A stretch of 64,000 nt of DNA from Paraburkholderia phenoliruptrix (lineage in GTDB: Bacteria > Pseudomonadota > Gammaproteobacteria > Burkholderiales > Burkholderiaceae). How positions within the stretch are numbered: position 1 is the first letter of the stretch; every line of letters starts with the position of its first letter. Position numbers and translations under genes: made by a program. The notes under the pieces are model-generated. The model worked only from the letters and a program-made list of their open reading frames with translations, searched no databases and was not told where the DNA came from. Shown one piece after another: positions 1-8,945 of this stretch. Location: assembly GCF_902859825.1 (NCBI RefSeq), contig NZ_CADIKB010000022.1:1-64000 (forward strand), written 5' to 3'.

Positions 1-979
1 CCGCCCTGAAGCGTTCGCCCTCGAAATCCAACATTGACCATGATCGCAAGGTCGCATAATCTATGCCGCACCCGCCGTCCCAACCTTCAACTGTCTGTGG
101 GACATTGCCGAGACCCGTGTTGCGCGGGTCTTCGCGCGTCACCTTCAGGTCCGCGCGCGGCAACGTATAGTCGTAATCGACGCTTGTCACCGCGCCCGTG
201 GTCAGCGCATGGGAAACCGACAGGTCGTGGATGTGCTCCTCGTCGATGCGTCGACCGGTCGGCGGCTCGTAGCGGATGGCGGCATAGGCATCACCGAGCG
301 GCTTGAGTGCGCCCATGGTGTCACACAGGACGAGCCGGTGCTTGCCGTCGCTATGTTCGAAGAAATAGAAAATCCCCCATTCTTCCCACAGCCGCTGAAG
401 GAATGTCCAGTCGCTCTCGAAATGCTGCCGCTGGATGTCGCGCTTCGGCCATGTCTTGTTCGGGCGCGGCGTGGTCAGCCGTTTCTCGACGGGGAACGGG
501 TACGCCGAGAGCACCGCATCGGTGATGTCGATCACCGACATGTCCTGGAAGATGCGACAGTCACTGTTCTTCGTGGCCTGCCAGAGCCACGGGCGCAGCG
601 TGAGCGCGTAGACAATCGAGCGACCGTCTTCGCGAAGCATCCGCGCATCGCTCACGATACCGGTGATCTCGCGCGTGCCCGCGCCGATGTTGGCCACGCC
701 CGCGTTACCCGCGAGGCCGGGAATGAAATGCCCCTTGCCCTCCAGCTGGATCGAGACCGTCACCTCGGTCCCGACGAACCTGTCAAGTTCGACGTTCGCC
801 GCGATGCTCTGTGAGAACGCGAGCGCATCGGGCGTCTTCAGCTCGATTGTGTATTCGAACAGCTCGCCGATCGTCTCGCGGCCCGTGAGTTTGACCGGCG
901 TGAGAATCGGCTGGCCGCCATACATCGGCAGCGCCGCGCCGGAAACCGAGAGTGTCCGTGGTGCATCAAACAAGGCCAT
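1..979 (-). CDS. vgrG: VgrG, T6SS spike protein (partial, runs off left edge)
   Basis: This encodes the trimeric spike that caps the T6SS Hcp tube and is fired into target cells, often carrying an effector on its C-terminal part. Only the first 326 codons are inside the window, about half of a usual 600-900-residue VgrG, so any effector domain is out of sight. The start is ATG at 979-977 with GGAG just upstream. The visible part is the gp27-like base domain: DCRIFQDMSVIDI near residue 140 and SDWTFLQRLWEEWGIFYF near residue 189 are the classic VgrG landmarks. I read the frame codon by codon over the last 120 bases and it is open to the edge. It is the last visible gene of the leftward T6SS operon; an effector, immunity gene, tssL and tssM would be expected further left. 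Confidence 0.93.
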   Translation of the reverse strand, partial: MALFDAPRTLSVSGAALPMYGGQPILTPVKLTGRETIGELFEYTIELKTPDALAFSQSIAANVELDRFVGTEVTVSIQLEGKGHFIPGLAGNAGVANIGAGTREITGIVSDARMLREDGRSIVYALTLRPWLWQATKNSDCRIFQDMSVIDITDAVLSAYPFPVEKRLTTPRPNKTWPKRDIQRQHFESDWTFLQRLWEEWGIFYFFEHSDGKHRLVLCDTMGALKPLGDAYAAIRYEPPTGRRIDEEHIHDLSVSHALTTGAVTSVDYDYTLPRADLKVTREDPRNTGLGNVPQTVEGWDGGCGIDYATLRSWSMLDFEGERFRA

Positions 980-1052
980 TCCGGCATCTCCATTGAATCG
1001 GTCGGATCATTGACCGTCTGTCATGTATTGGACATGTGACGGATGCCCTTCC

Positions 1053-1139
1053 TTATTTCCAACCATTAACGTGCAAACAACCTGACAACATCACCAGGAA
1101 AACTAGATAAGTGATCGCTACCACAATCTTCTTGAACAT
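1053..1139 (-). CDS. 28-residue putative lipoprotein between tssK and vgrG
   Basis: This small reading frame starts with ATG at 1139-1137, 21 bases after the tssK stop, with GAGGA three bases upstream of the start, and ends in TAA. The peptide has a basic N-terminus (MFKK), a hydrophobic run (residues 5-18) and a lipobox LSGC with Cys21, followed by only seven residues (LHVNGWK). If processed it would leave an eight-residue acylated peptide, reminiscent in layout of entericidin-type small lipoproteins, though I see no sequence match to a named family. It shares strand and spacing with the T6SS operon. It could also be the surviving N-terminus of a larger lipoprotein gene. Function is unknown; the claim rests on signal-peptide logic, ribosome site and position. 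Confidence 0.55.
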   Translation of the reverse strand: MFKKIVVAITYLVFLVMLSGCLHVNGWK

Positions 1140-1160
1140 ATATCCTCACTTCAGTCGCGC

Positions 1161-2507
1161 TTATGCGCGCACGCCCCACAGTTCGAGTTTGAGCGACGGG
1201 AAGTCGCCCGCCACGTGCAGCGCGATCCCGCCGTGGCGCACGACTTCCTCCCAGAGCGGCCCGCCCTGGGTGAGCTCGTAATAGATGTAGCCCGCGTTGA
1301 ACGGAATCTGCCGGGGCGGCACCGGCAGCGCCTGCAAGCCGATGCCCGGCAGGTGGCTACGCACGAGGCTCGGCAGCTTGTCCGACGGACCGGCCTTCGC
1401 CTGCGCGACGAACTGCTGCTGCAGCACGTCCGGCGGCATCGCAGCATGCACGGCCAGCACGAGCGCCGTGAAGCCCTGCATGTCGACCGGATCGACCACC
1501 GCGTTACGCATGCCGTGGCCGCGATCCTCCAGCGCGATGCTCTGCGCGCTGCGGACCAGCACCGCATTGAGCAGACGATGCGTGTCGTCGACCACCGGCT
1601 TCAGGCACAGGTGCGGCGTCGTGTGCTGATACGGCGGATGCGTGTCGAGCGGCCGACGCGTGTCGGTACGCAGATGCGTCGACAGCTCGCCCGCCATGCT
1701 GATCAGTAGCGCGTAGACATCGGCTGGCGATGTAGCCGGCACCCGCAGCAGGTGCTGCAACAACGGCTCGTAACGGTTCAAAATCTGCAGCAGCAGGTAA
1801 TCAGTGACCGTCGCCGCGCTTGCAGTCGTGTCGTCGGTGCCGGCGAGCCGCTGTGCGAGGGCGTTGGCGCGCAGCCGCGCGAGGTCGTGGATCTTCGTGA
1901 CCCAGCCCGTTAGCAAATCGCTTGCGCCATAGCCGGACACTGGCGGCACGAGCGTGTCGTCCAGCTCGATGCTGCCGTCCGCGCGGATCGTCTTCACGCG
2001 CGTGAGCGCGAGACCGATCCACGCATCGCCCAGTTCCTTTTCGGGCAGCAGGCGCACGCGCAGGCTCGACAACTGCACCGGTTCAGGCGCGAGGCCGATC
2101 GAATTCGTGTCGCGCAACTCGGTGTCGAACACCAGATAGCGCGCAAGCGAATCCGCCGTGTTCTCGAAGGTGGTCTCCTCGCAATTCGGCAGCCGCACGG
2201 GCACGGCCAGATAGATGACCTGGTCGAGATGTTCCGGCCGGATCGTCAGCGGCGGCGGCAATGGCGTGTTACCCGGCGCATCGAACGGCGTGCCGTCGGC
2301 AAACACGCCGACGGCCGACTTGACGATCACCTTGCCAAGCGCCAGCGCCTCGATGTCAAGCGCGAAATGCGTGAAGCCGAAGAAGAACGGCGACAGCGGT
2401 GCCGCGCGCATGTGCGCGTACTTCTCGAAATAGCGGTCCTGCTGCTGGAACAGCTGCGGGCGGAAAAACAGCCCTTCCTGCCAGGCGACCTTGGCGTACC
2501 AGCTCAT
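1161..2507 (-). CDS. tssK: TssK, T6SS baseplate protein
   Basis: TssK (ImpJ/VasE family) is the trimeric baseplate component that links the TssEFG wedge and VgrG hub to the TssJLM membrane complex on the cytoplasmic side. The 448-residue product has the usual family length and begins with the conserved block WQEGLFFRPQLFQQQDRYFE at residues 9-28. A second family-like stretch, PHLCLKPVV, lies near residue 300. The ATG at 2507 follows the tssJ stop by 31 bases, so the two are probably co-transcribed. A 28-residue lipoprotein frame and then vgrG follow on the same strand. No break is seen. The identification is firm from the N-terminal signature, the length and the operon. Confidence 0.95.
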   Translation of the reverse strand: MSWYAKVAWQEGLFFRPQLFQQQDRYFEKYAHMRAAPLSPFFFGFTHFALDIEALALGKVIVKSAVGVFADGTPFDAPGNTPLPPPLTIRPEHLDQVIYLAVPVRLPNCEETTFENTADSLARYLVFDTELRDTNSIGLAPEPVQLSSLRVRLLPEKELGDAWIGLALTRVKTIRADGSIELDDTLVPPVSGYGASDLLTGWVTKIHDLARLRANALAQRLAGTDDTTASAATVTDYLLLQILNRYEPLLQHLLRVPATSPADVYALLISMAGELSTHLRTDTRRPLDTHPPYQHTTPHLCLKPVVDDTHRLLNAVLVRSAQSIALEDRGHGMRNAVVDPVDMQGFTALVLAVHAAMPPDVLQQQFVAQAKAGPSDKLPSLVRSHLPGIGLQALPVPPRQIPFNAGYIYYELTQGGPLWEEVVRHGGIALHVAGDFPSLKLELWGVRA

Positions 2508-2538
2508 GCGGACCTTCCGTTTCGTTGCGCAAAGAGTT

Positions 2539-3060
2539 TCATTTTTTTGTTTCGGTGATCTTGACGGCGTTCGTCTCGAGATCGATCGTCAGTTTCAGCT
2601 TCGGCGTCGAGAAGCTGTACCAAGCCTTGTCCATGGTGACCGGCATCGTGTAGACCGTGCGCCACACCGAATTCGGCAGGTCGCGGTAGGCCGCAATCAC
2701 GCCGATGGCTGTCGTCGCCGCGTCGGGCCGCCGAACGATCGTCTGATGCTCGCCGGGGCGCAGTTGCAGCTCGTCGCGCTTCACGACGTCGTCGGCCAAC
2801 ACCGTCTTGTCCTGGGTCTGCAGCGTGAAAAAATCGGCTGCCTTGAAGGCGCCGTCGTTCTTCAACTCGTAAATCCGCACCACGATCGGCGCAGCCCGCC
2901 CACGGTCGTCCGGATTCACGCCGGGCAGCGCGTTCACGCTCATGTCGAGCCGGATCGGCTCCTTCGGCTTCGGCTCGCCGCTGCCCGCGCAGGCGGAAAG
3001 CGCGAGCGCACAGGCGAGCGTGGTGACGGTCGGTATCGGACGCATGCAGAAATGAACCAT
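2539..3060 (-). CDS. tssJ: TssJ, T6SS outer-membrane lipoprotein
   Basis: TssJ (SciN/VasD family) is an outer-membrane lipoprotein that anchors the TssM-TssL membrane complex through its periplasmic transthyretin-like domain. The signal peptide ends in the lipobox LSAC. The mature part contains the family stretch NPDDRGRAAPIVVRIYELKN, followed by a helical insertion, and ends about 155 residues after the acylated Cys. The start is uncertain: ATG at 3060 gives a 24-residue signal peptide including the Cys, ATG at 3045 gives 19, and a GTG lies at 3084; none has a clear ribosome site. I use 3060. It sits between hcp (72 bases upstream) and tssK (31 bases downstream), as in many T6SS clusters. 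Confidence 0.9.
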   Translation of the reverse strand: MVHFCMRPIPTVTTLACALALSACAGSGEPKPKEPIRLDMSVNALPGVNPDDRGRAAPIVVRIYELKNDGAFKAADFFTLQTQDKTVLADDVVKRDELQLRPGEHQTIVRRPDAATTAIGVIAAYRDLPNSVWRTVYTMPVTMDKAWYSFSTPKLKLTIDLETNAVKITETKK

Positions 3061-3132
3061 GATTGACGGCACCGGACGCAACACACCCGGTGGAGGCTAT
3101 GCCCCTTCACCGAGTGCGTGCGATCCGAGCGA

Positions 3133-3618
3133 TTACGCTTCCTTGTTGCCCTTGATGTCGAAGCTGGCCGTGACCGCGCCGCCACTACCGCCCTGGGCGT
3201 TCTGCACGACGTATTCCTGCTTGACCTTCGCGAACGACAGCGACACCGACTCGCGGCTCTTCTCCGCGTCGGTCTTGCTGCCCGACGGCTTCACGCGCGT
3301 GACGATCACGTCGCTCATCGTGAGCTTCAGGTATTCGAGCGGATTGCCGCCGGCCTTGCGCATCACGAGCGTCGCCTGGTCGATGTGCTTGCCCGTCAGC
3401 GCGTACTTCATCAGGTTCGGACTCGCGCGATCGATGTTGTGCTCGAACGTCAGATCCTTGACGGTCGCCTTGCCGGCGCCGCCACCGCTACCAGCGTGCA
3501 TCGACGATTCCTGCTGGATTTCCCAGTCCCAGTTCAGAACTTCGATTTCATCCTTGTGCTTGTCGTCAAGCGACTCGCCGTTGATGCCGTCGATTTTCAG
3601 GAAGATGTCCTGTGCCAT
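3133..3618 (-). CDS. hcp: Hcp (TssD), T6SS tube protein
   Basis: Hcp forms hexameric rings that stack into the inner tube expelled by sheath contraction, and it is also a carrier for small effectors. The 161-residue protein opens with MAQDIFLKIDGINGES and shows the family features EVLNWDWEIQQ near residue 25, DLTFEHNIDRASPNLMKYAL near residue 55 and a beta-rich C-terminus ending in ASFDIKGN. A strong ribosome site, AAGGAG, lies seven bases before the ATG, fitting a highly made secreted protein. Gaps of 94 bases from tssC and 72 bases to tssJ could hold a local promoter or mRNA processing site, but I see no convincing one. No C-terminal effector extension is present. Confidence 0.95.
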   Translation of the reverse strand: MAQDIFLKIDGINGESLDDKHKDEIEVLNWDWEIQQESSMHAGSGGGAGKATVKDLTFEHNIDRASPNLMKYALTGKHIDQATLVMRKAGGNPLEYLKLTMSDVIVTRVKPSGSKTDAEKSRESVSLSFAKVKQEYVVQNAQGGSGGAVTASFDIKGNKEA

Positions 3619-3712
3619 TGCAATGCTCCTTCAGGTGGAAGAGAAGACGCCGAAGTCCGTCCATGCGGCTCAAATGAACTCCGGCGAAACGGGGAAATGC
3701 GCGGGAAGCGAA

Positions 3713-5215
3713 TCAGGCTGCTTCCTTGATCGACGGCAGCTTCGTGACGAGCCGCAGCGAGACGGTCAGGCCTTCGAGCTGGAAGTGCGGACGCAGGAAG
3801 AATTTCGAGGTGTAGTAACCGGGGTTACCCTCGACCTCTTCCACTATCACTTCGGCGGCTGCGAGCGGCCGGCGCGCCTTCGTCTCCTGCGACGAGTTGA
3901 CCGGATCGGCGTCGACGTAATGCATGATCCATTCGTTGAGCCAGCGCTGCATGTCCTCGCGCTCCTTGAACGCGCCGATCTTGTCACGCACGATGCACTT
4001 CAGGTAGTGCGCGAAGCGCGAGCACGCGAACAGGTACGGCAGGCGCGAGGACAGGTTCGCGTTGGCCGTCGCGTCCGCATCGTCATACTCGGCGGGCTTT
4101 TGCAGCGACTGCGCGCCGATGAACGTGGCGTGGTCGGTGTTCTTGCGGTGTACGAGCGGAATGAAGCCGTTCTTCGACAGCTCGGCTTCGCGGCGATCGG
4201 AGATCGCGATTTCCGTCGGGCACTTCATGTCGACGCCGCCATCGTCGGTCGGGAACGTATGGCAAGGCAGATTCTCGACCGTGCCGCCCGACTCGACGCC
4301 GCGGATCAGCGAACACCAGCCGTACTGCTTGAAGGACCGGTTGATGTTGACGCCCATCGCATACGCGGCATTGGCCCACCCATAGCGGTTGTGGTCTGAG
4401 CCGTTGGTGTCTTCCTCGAAATCGAATTCGTCGACCGGGTTCGTCTTCGCGCCATACGGCAGGCGAGCGAGGAAGCGCGGCATCGCCAGACCCACGTAGC
4501 GCGCGTCTTCAGTGTTGCGCATCGAGTTCCACGCGGTGTATTCGAGGTTCTGCGTGAAGATCTTCGTCAGATCGCGCGGGTTCGCCAGCTCCTGCCACGA
4601 TTCCATCTGCAGCACCGAAGGCGCGGCGCCCGTAATGAACGGCGTGTGCGAAGCAGCCGAGACCTTCGCGATCGAACCGAGTAGGTCGACATCAGGAGGT
4701 GTATGGTCGAAGTAGTAGTCTGCAACAAGGCACCCATACGGCTCGCCACCGAGCTGGCCGTATTCCTCTTCGTAGACCTGCTTGAAGAGCGGGCTCTGAT
4801 CCCAGGCAAGGCCCTTGTAGCGGCGCATCGTGCGATGCAACTCGGTCTTCGAGACATCCATGAAACGGATCTTCAGATGCTCGTCGGTCTCGGTGTTCGA
4901 AACAAGGTGGTTCAGGCCGCGCCAGGCCGATTCGAGCGCCTGGTAATCCTCGTGGTGCAGGATCAGGTTGATCTGCTCGGAGAGCTTGTGGTCGATCTGC
5001 GCAATGATCGCGGCAATGCTCTTGTAGGCATCGTCGCTGATCGTGACCGTCTGAGCCAGCGCCTGCTCGGCGAGCGTCTGGACCGCATGCTCGACGGCTT
5101 CACGCGCTTCGTCGGTCTTGGGACGGAATTCTCGCTCCAGCAGTTGCGTGAAATCGGACTGGGTCTGCTGGGTCGTGGACTGGGCCGCAACGGCCCGGGC
5201 TTCCTGTTTCGCCAT
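3713..5215 (-). CDS. tssC: TssC, T6SS contractile sheath large subunit
   Basis: TssC (VipB family) pairs with TssB to build the contractile sheath around the Hcp tube. The 500-residue product has normal length. The recognisable family blocks are SAWRGLNHLVSNTETDEHLK near residue 98, QLGGEPYGCLVADYYFDHTP near residue 152, a central region around RFLARLPYGAKTNPVDEF, and a C-terminal block RFAHYLKCIVRDKIGAFK. The sequence GGEPYG is a hallmark of the family. The start ATG at 5215 has AGGAAG upstream and lies 26 bases after the tssB stop, so the pair is translated from one message in near-equal dose, as the sheath heterodimer needs. The frame is intact. Confidence 0.96.
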   Translation of the reverse strand: MAKQEARAVAAQSTTQQTQSDFTQLLEREFRPKTDEAREAVEHAVQTLAEQALAQTVTISDDAYKSIAAIIAQIDHKLSEQINLILHHEDYQALESAWRGLNHLVSNTETDEHLKIRFMDVSKTELHRTMRRYKGLAWDQSPLFKQVYEEEYGQLGGEPYGCLVADYYFDHTPPDVDLLGSIAKVSAASHTPFITGAAPSVLQMESWQELANPRDLTKIFTQNLEYTAWNSMRNTEDARYVGLAMPRFLARLPYGAKTNPVDEFDFEEDTNGSDHNRYGWANAAYAMGVNINRSFKQYGWCSLIRGVESGGTVENLPCHTFPTDDGGVDMKCPTEIAISDRREAELSKNGFIPLVHRKNTDHATFIGAQSLQKPAEYDDADATANANLSSRLPYLFACSRFAHYLKCIVRDKIGAFKEREDMQRWLNEWIMHYVDADPVNSSQETKARRPLAAAEVIVEEVEGNPGYYTSKFFLRPHFQLEGLTVSLRLVTKLPSIKEAA

Positions 5216-5241
5216 AATGTTCTTCCTGAATCGTTTTGCGG

Positions 5242-5775
5242 TCAGTTCGCGGTGGTGTCGTCAGTACCCTGGCGTTCAAGCTTCGGTGCAGCCGCCAGCG
5301 ATTTGAGCAGGGCCGGGTCCTGCAGCAGCTGTGTGACGAGCGTCTCGGCGCCCGACTTGCCGTCCATGTAGGTCTGCAGATTCGCGAGCTGGGTGCGCGC
5401 TTCGAGCAGCTGGCGCAGCGGCTCGACCTTGCGCGCGATCGCCGCGGGCGAAAAATCCTCCATGCTCTCGAAGGTCATGTCGACCATCATCTGGCCTTCG
5501 CCCGTCAGCGTATTCGGCACGGCGAACGCCACGCGCGGCCGGATCGCTTTCATGCGCTCATCGAAATTGTCGATGTCGATTTCCAGGAAGCGCCGGTCGG
5601 TGACAGCCGGTAGCGGCTCGATCGGGTGCTTGCCCGAGAGGTCGGCGAGCACGCCCATCACGAACGGCAGCTCGACCTTCTTCTCCGAGCCATAGACCTC
5701 GACGTCGTACTCGATCTGCACACGCGGCGCACGGTTGCGCGCGATGAATTTCTGCGAACTGCTGGAAGCGGACAT
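5242..5775 (-). CDS. tssB: TssB, T6SS contractile sheath small subunit
   Basis: TssB (VipA family) is the small sheath subunit; its complex with TssC contracts to drive the spike and is afterwards disassembled by ClpV. The 177-residue protein has the family signature PRVQIEYDVEVYGSEKKVEL at about residues 19-38, then FVMGVLADLSG and FDERMKAIRPRVAFAVPN, with a helical C-terminus (LLEARTQLANLQTYMDGK). The chosen ATG at 5775 has AGGAG upstream; the open frame continues further 5' but has no family similarity there. It lies 38 bases after the clpV stop. The frame is intact, so the sheath genes themselves look functional even though clpV is broken. Confidence 0.95.
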   Translation of the reverse strand: MSASSSSQKFIARNRAPRVQIEYDVEVYGSEKKVELPFVMGVLADLSGKHPIEPLPAVTDRRFLEIDIDNFDERMKAIRPRVAFAVPNTLTGEGQMMVDMTFESMEDFSPAAIARKVEPLRQLLEARTQLANLQTYMDGKSGAETLVTQLLQDPALLKSLAAAPKLERQGTDDTTAN

Positions 5776-5813
5776 GAAAGAGGCTCCTGAACGGTGGTCA
5801 ATGGACGGCGAGC

Positions 5814-8503
5814 TCAGCGGACCGGCTCGTCTGAATGAAGGGGGATCGCCTCGAACGTGAGCGCGCAAGCCGGTGCGGCAGATGCATCGGACACTGCGAT
5901 TGCAATGCGCAAGAGCGTGGCTTTCGCGACGAAGGCGTCGAGCCAGAGCGCGGACAGGCGCGGCAGTACGTGCTGCTCGATGAAACCGATCAGTACGCGC
6001 GCGCCGGTCTCCTGCACAAGGCACCGGCCAACGACGTAATCGACGACCGCGTCGTCGTATGTGAGCGCGATGTCGTGGCTGTCGGCCATGCGCTTCACAA
6101 CCCGGCCCAGATGCAGGCGCACGATGCTGGCGAGCGCGTTATCGGCCAGCGGCCGGTACGGCACGACAGCGACGCGCCCGAGGAACGCCGCCGGGAAGGC
6201 CTTGAGCAGTTCCGGCGTGAGCGCCTCGCGCAGTCCCTCCAGGTCCGGCGCGAGCGAAGGATCGGCGCACAGGCTCGCGCTCAGATCGGAGCCCACGTTG
6301 CTCGTGAGCAGAATCGTCGTGTTGCGGAAATCGATGTAACGGCCGTCGCCATCTTCCATGTAGCCCTTATCGAACACCTGGAAGAACATCTCGTGCACGT
6401 CGCGGTGCGCCTTCTCGATCTCATCGAGCAGCACCACCGAATACGGGCGACGGCGCACGGCTTCAGTCAGCACCCCACCCTCGCCGTAACCGACATAGCC
6501 GGGCGGCGCACCTTTCAGGCCCGACACCGTGTGGGCTTCCTGATACTCGCTCATGTTGATCGTGATCAGGTTCTGCTCGCCGCCATACAGCGCTTCGGCG
6601 AGCGCCAGCGCCGTTTCGGTCTTGCCGACACCGGAGGGACCGGCGAGCAGGAACACGCCCAGCGGCTTCTTCGGGTCCGTGAGACCGGCACGCGCGGTCT
6701 GCACGCGCTCGCCGATCTGGCGCAGCGCGTCGGTCTGACCGATCACGCGAGATTCGAGCGTGGCGGGCAGTGTGCGCACGGCCGCCACCTCGTCCGTGAC
6801 CATGCGGCCCGTTGGAATTCCGGTCCAGTCCGACACGATTTCCGCGACAATGGCCTCGTCGACCTCCGGAAAGACGAGCGGTGCATCGCCCTGCAATTCG
6901 GCAAGCTTGCGTTCGAGATCCTGCAACGTCACGACCGAAACCGGCACCCGGTCCGGCCCACCGTCGATCGGCACGATACATTCACGCGCCGCGAGCAGTT
7001 CCTGCGCTGCGGCAGCCTGCTCCCGCCAACGGGCCTCAACCGCCACCTCTTCCAAAGCCAGTGCATCCATGCGCGAACGAACGCCTGTCAGCGTCTTGTC
7101 GGCATCGAGGCCGATGCGCGCTTCTTGCACGAGCAACGCTTCCTCGGCCCGTGCGGCTGCAAGACGCTGCCGTACATCGTTCAGCTCGCGTGGCGCTGCA
7201 TGTTGCGACAGCGCGACTCGCGCACATGCGGTGTCGAGCAGGCTGATCGCCTTGTCCGGCAACTGACGCGACGGAATGTAACGGTGCGAGAGCGTGACCG
7301 CCGCGCGGATCGCCGCGTCGCGCACCACGACGCCGTGATGCGTCGAAAACGTTTGCACGAGACCGCGCACCATATCGACGGCAGCCGCTTCGGACGGCTC
7401 TGCCACCTGCAGGACCTGAAAGCGGCGCGTGAGTGCCGGGTCTTTCTCGATGTGGCGCTTGTACTCCGTCCAGGTCGTCGCGCCTACGGTACGGATTGTG
7501 CCGCGCGCCAGCGCGGGCTTCAGCAGGTTTGCCGCGTCACCCGTGCCGGCCTGACCACCCGCCCCGATCAGCGTGTGGATCTCGTCGATGAAGAGGATCA
7601 CGGGCACAACCGACTTCGCGGCCGCTTCAAGCAGCCCTTTCAGACGCGCTTCGAATTCCCCCTTCATGCTCGCGCCCGCGAGCAATGCGCCGACATCGAG
7701 ACTCAACAGCCGCACATCGGCCAGTTTCGGCGGCACGTTGCCCGACGCAATGCCATGCGCGAGCCCTTCCACGACGGCGGTCTTGCCGACCCCGGCCTCA
7801 CCCGTCAGAGCGGGTTGTTCTGCCGGCGGCGCAGCAGCACATCGATCATCGTGCGGATCTCGCGCTCGCGGCCAATCACCGGATCGATCCCGCCATCACG
7901 CGCGCGGGCCGTCAAATCGGTACAGTACTGCTCGAGTGAGGCGCCCTTCGATGCAGTGGGCATCGCGCCGGACGCCTCGCCGGGTGTGGCTGCCGAAAAA
8001 TCACTGTGGTCATAGGGCGCATCGGCGGCTTCGGGGGAGCCGTCGATCCACGCGGGCAGCACGTCGTCCAGTGCGTCGACGGGGATCTTGCCGAACGCCG
8101 AAGAAATCGACAGCAGTACGCGCCGCAGTTCGGGCGTCGACACGAGCGCAGCAACGAGCCACGCACCGCGCACACGGCGGTCGCCATGTCTGAGCGTCGC
8201 AAGCACCCACGCACGTTCGATGGCCGACTCGATATGCCACGAGAAATCGCTGATCGAGCTGGCGCCAGCGGGCAGCGCCGCGAGCGCCCGTGCGAAGTCG
8301 CGATCGAGCACGTCGCGGTCGATGCCCGCGTGCCGCACGATGCGATGCAGATCGCTGTCCGGTTGCTGCAGCAGCTGGTGCAGCCAGTGGATGAGTTCCA
8401 CGTGCGGGTTGCCCCGCAGCTTGCAGAACTGCGTTGCCGATTCGATGCTGCGGTAAAGCTGAACCCCGAGCTTGCCGAACAGTGCCCGGCGTGAAATCGT
8501 CAT
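5814..8503 (-). pseudogene. clpV: ClpV (TssH) AAA+ ATPase, interrupted by a frameshift
   Basis: ClpV is the AAA+ unfoldase that recycles contracted TssB-TssC sheaths. The 5' part (ATG at 8503, AGAAGG upstream) encodes the N-terminal domain and the linker into the first ATPase domain, up to DVLLRRRQNNPL, and then hits TGA at 7805-7807. The remainder continues in another frame as LTGEAGVGKT (first Walker A) through VILFIDEIHTLIG (Walker B), GPSGVGKT (second Walker A), SVVLLDEIEKAH and a ClpV-type C-terminus. Restoring one base in CTCTGACG (as CTCCTGACG, near 7808) joins the halves into NPLLTGEAGVGKT, a standard sequence, giving about 890 residues. The break removes both ATPase domains from the translated product. 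It is either a real inactivating deletion or a sequencing error; a programmed -1 shift is possible but no slippery heptamer is present. Confidence 0.9.
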
Positions 8504-8860
8504 GCGTACCTTCTTGTTGTCCTTCGGTGTTTTCCTGGCCCCGCCAGAGCGATCAGGAGTCCTATTCAGGCGGCAGATGCGCCAACTCTGCTGGCATGCA
8601 ATTGCGGCCTTAATCCACTGCCCCGTTTCAAACCGTGAGAACGAGAAAAATCTCCCAAGGCGCGCATTATTCTCACGAATACGCGTCGCCGCCAACTTAC
8701 GCGCAGAGGCGAATCCGAGTCGAATCGTACCTCACGCCATCACATCCCGACCAATACCCTACTGCAATCATCGGATTCGCCGCCCAGCGAACCATACACA
8801 AGCCTTACAACCATCAAGTCATTGTTAATGTTAGGAAATTTAGATTTATTTACAGAAACT

Positions 8861-8889
8861 TTGACACTTTTTCTGCAAGCACTGATTAT
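8861..8889 (+). promoter_or_regulatory. Sigma70-type promoter candidate for the tagK-tssA operon
   Basis: A perfect -35 hexamer TTGACA (8861-8866) is followed after exactly 17 bases by GATTAT (8884-8889), which matches the -10 consensus at four of six positions. Transcription would begin near 8896, giving a leader of about 140-175 bases before tagK. Direction and location fit the rightward T6SS operon. Confidence 0.5.
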
Positions 8890-8907
8890 CATGATGTTTT
8901 ATCTTTA

Positions 8908-8945
8908 TTGACTTTTACATTTGACGTTATCTGACATTTATTGAC
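8908..8945 (+). repeat. Helically phased TGAC direct repeats
   Basis: Copies of (T/C)TGAC start at 8908, 8921, 8931 and 8941, so the last three are exactly 10 bases apart, one helical turn, and the first is 13 bases before. They lie just downstream of the -10 candidate at 8884, within the first 50 transcribed bases. Same-face spacing suggests a cooperative DNA-binding site, possibly a repressor operator. The binding protein is unknown. Confidence 0.4.

Noticed and set aside
7801..7815. Programmed frameshift at CTC TGA C in clpV, resembling the RF2 site CTT TGA C
   Set aside because: The RF2 type is a +1 shift, which here leads at once to another stop; the needed shift is -1 and no slippery heptamer is present.
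5835..8015. 726-codon plus-strand frame opposite clpV
   Set aside because: It is the antisense shadow of a GC-rich gene: Arg/His/Ala-rich, no domain, no ribosome site, and the opposite strand encodes clear ClpV motifs.
8592..8605. Sigma54-like promoter TGGCATGCAATTGC in the T6SS control region
   Set aside because: Only nine bases separate GG and GC instead of the required ten, and TGGCAT is a weak match; the site is also partly palindromic.
8635..8934. 99-codon plus-strand frame in the AT-rich T6SS control region
   Set aside because: It begins with GTG, has no ribosome site, and overlaps the promoter candidate; composition looks like chance.
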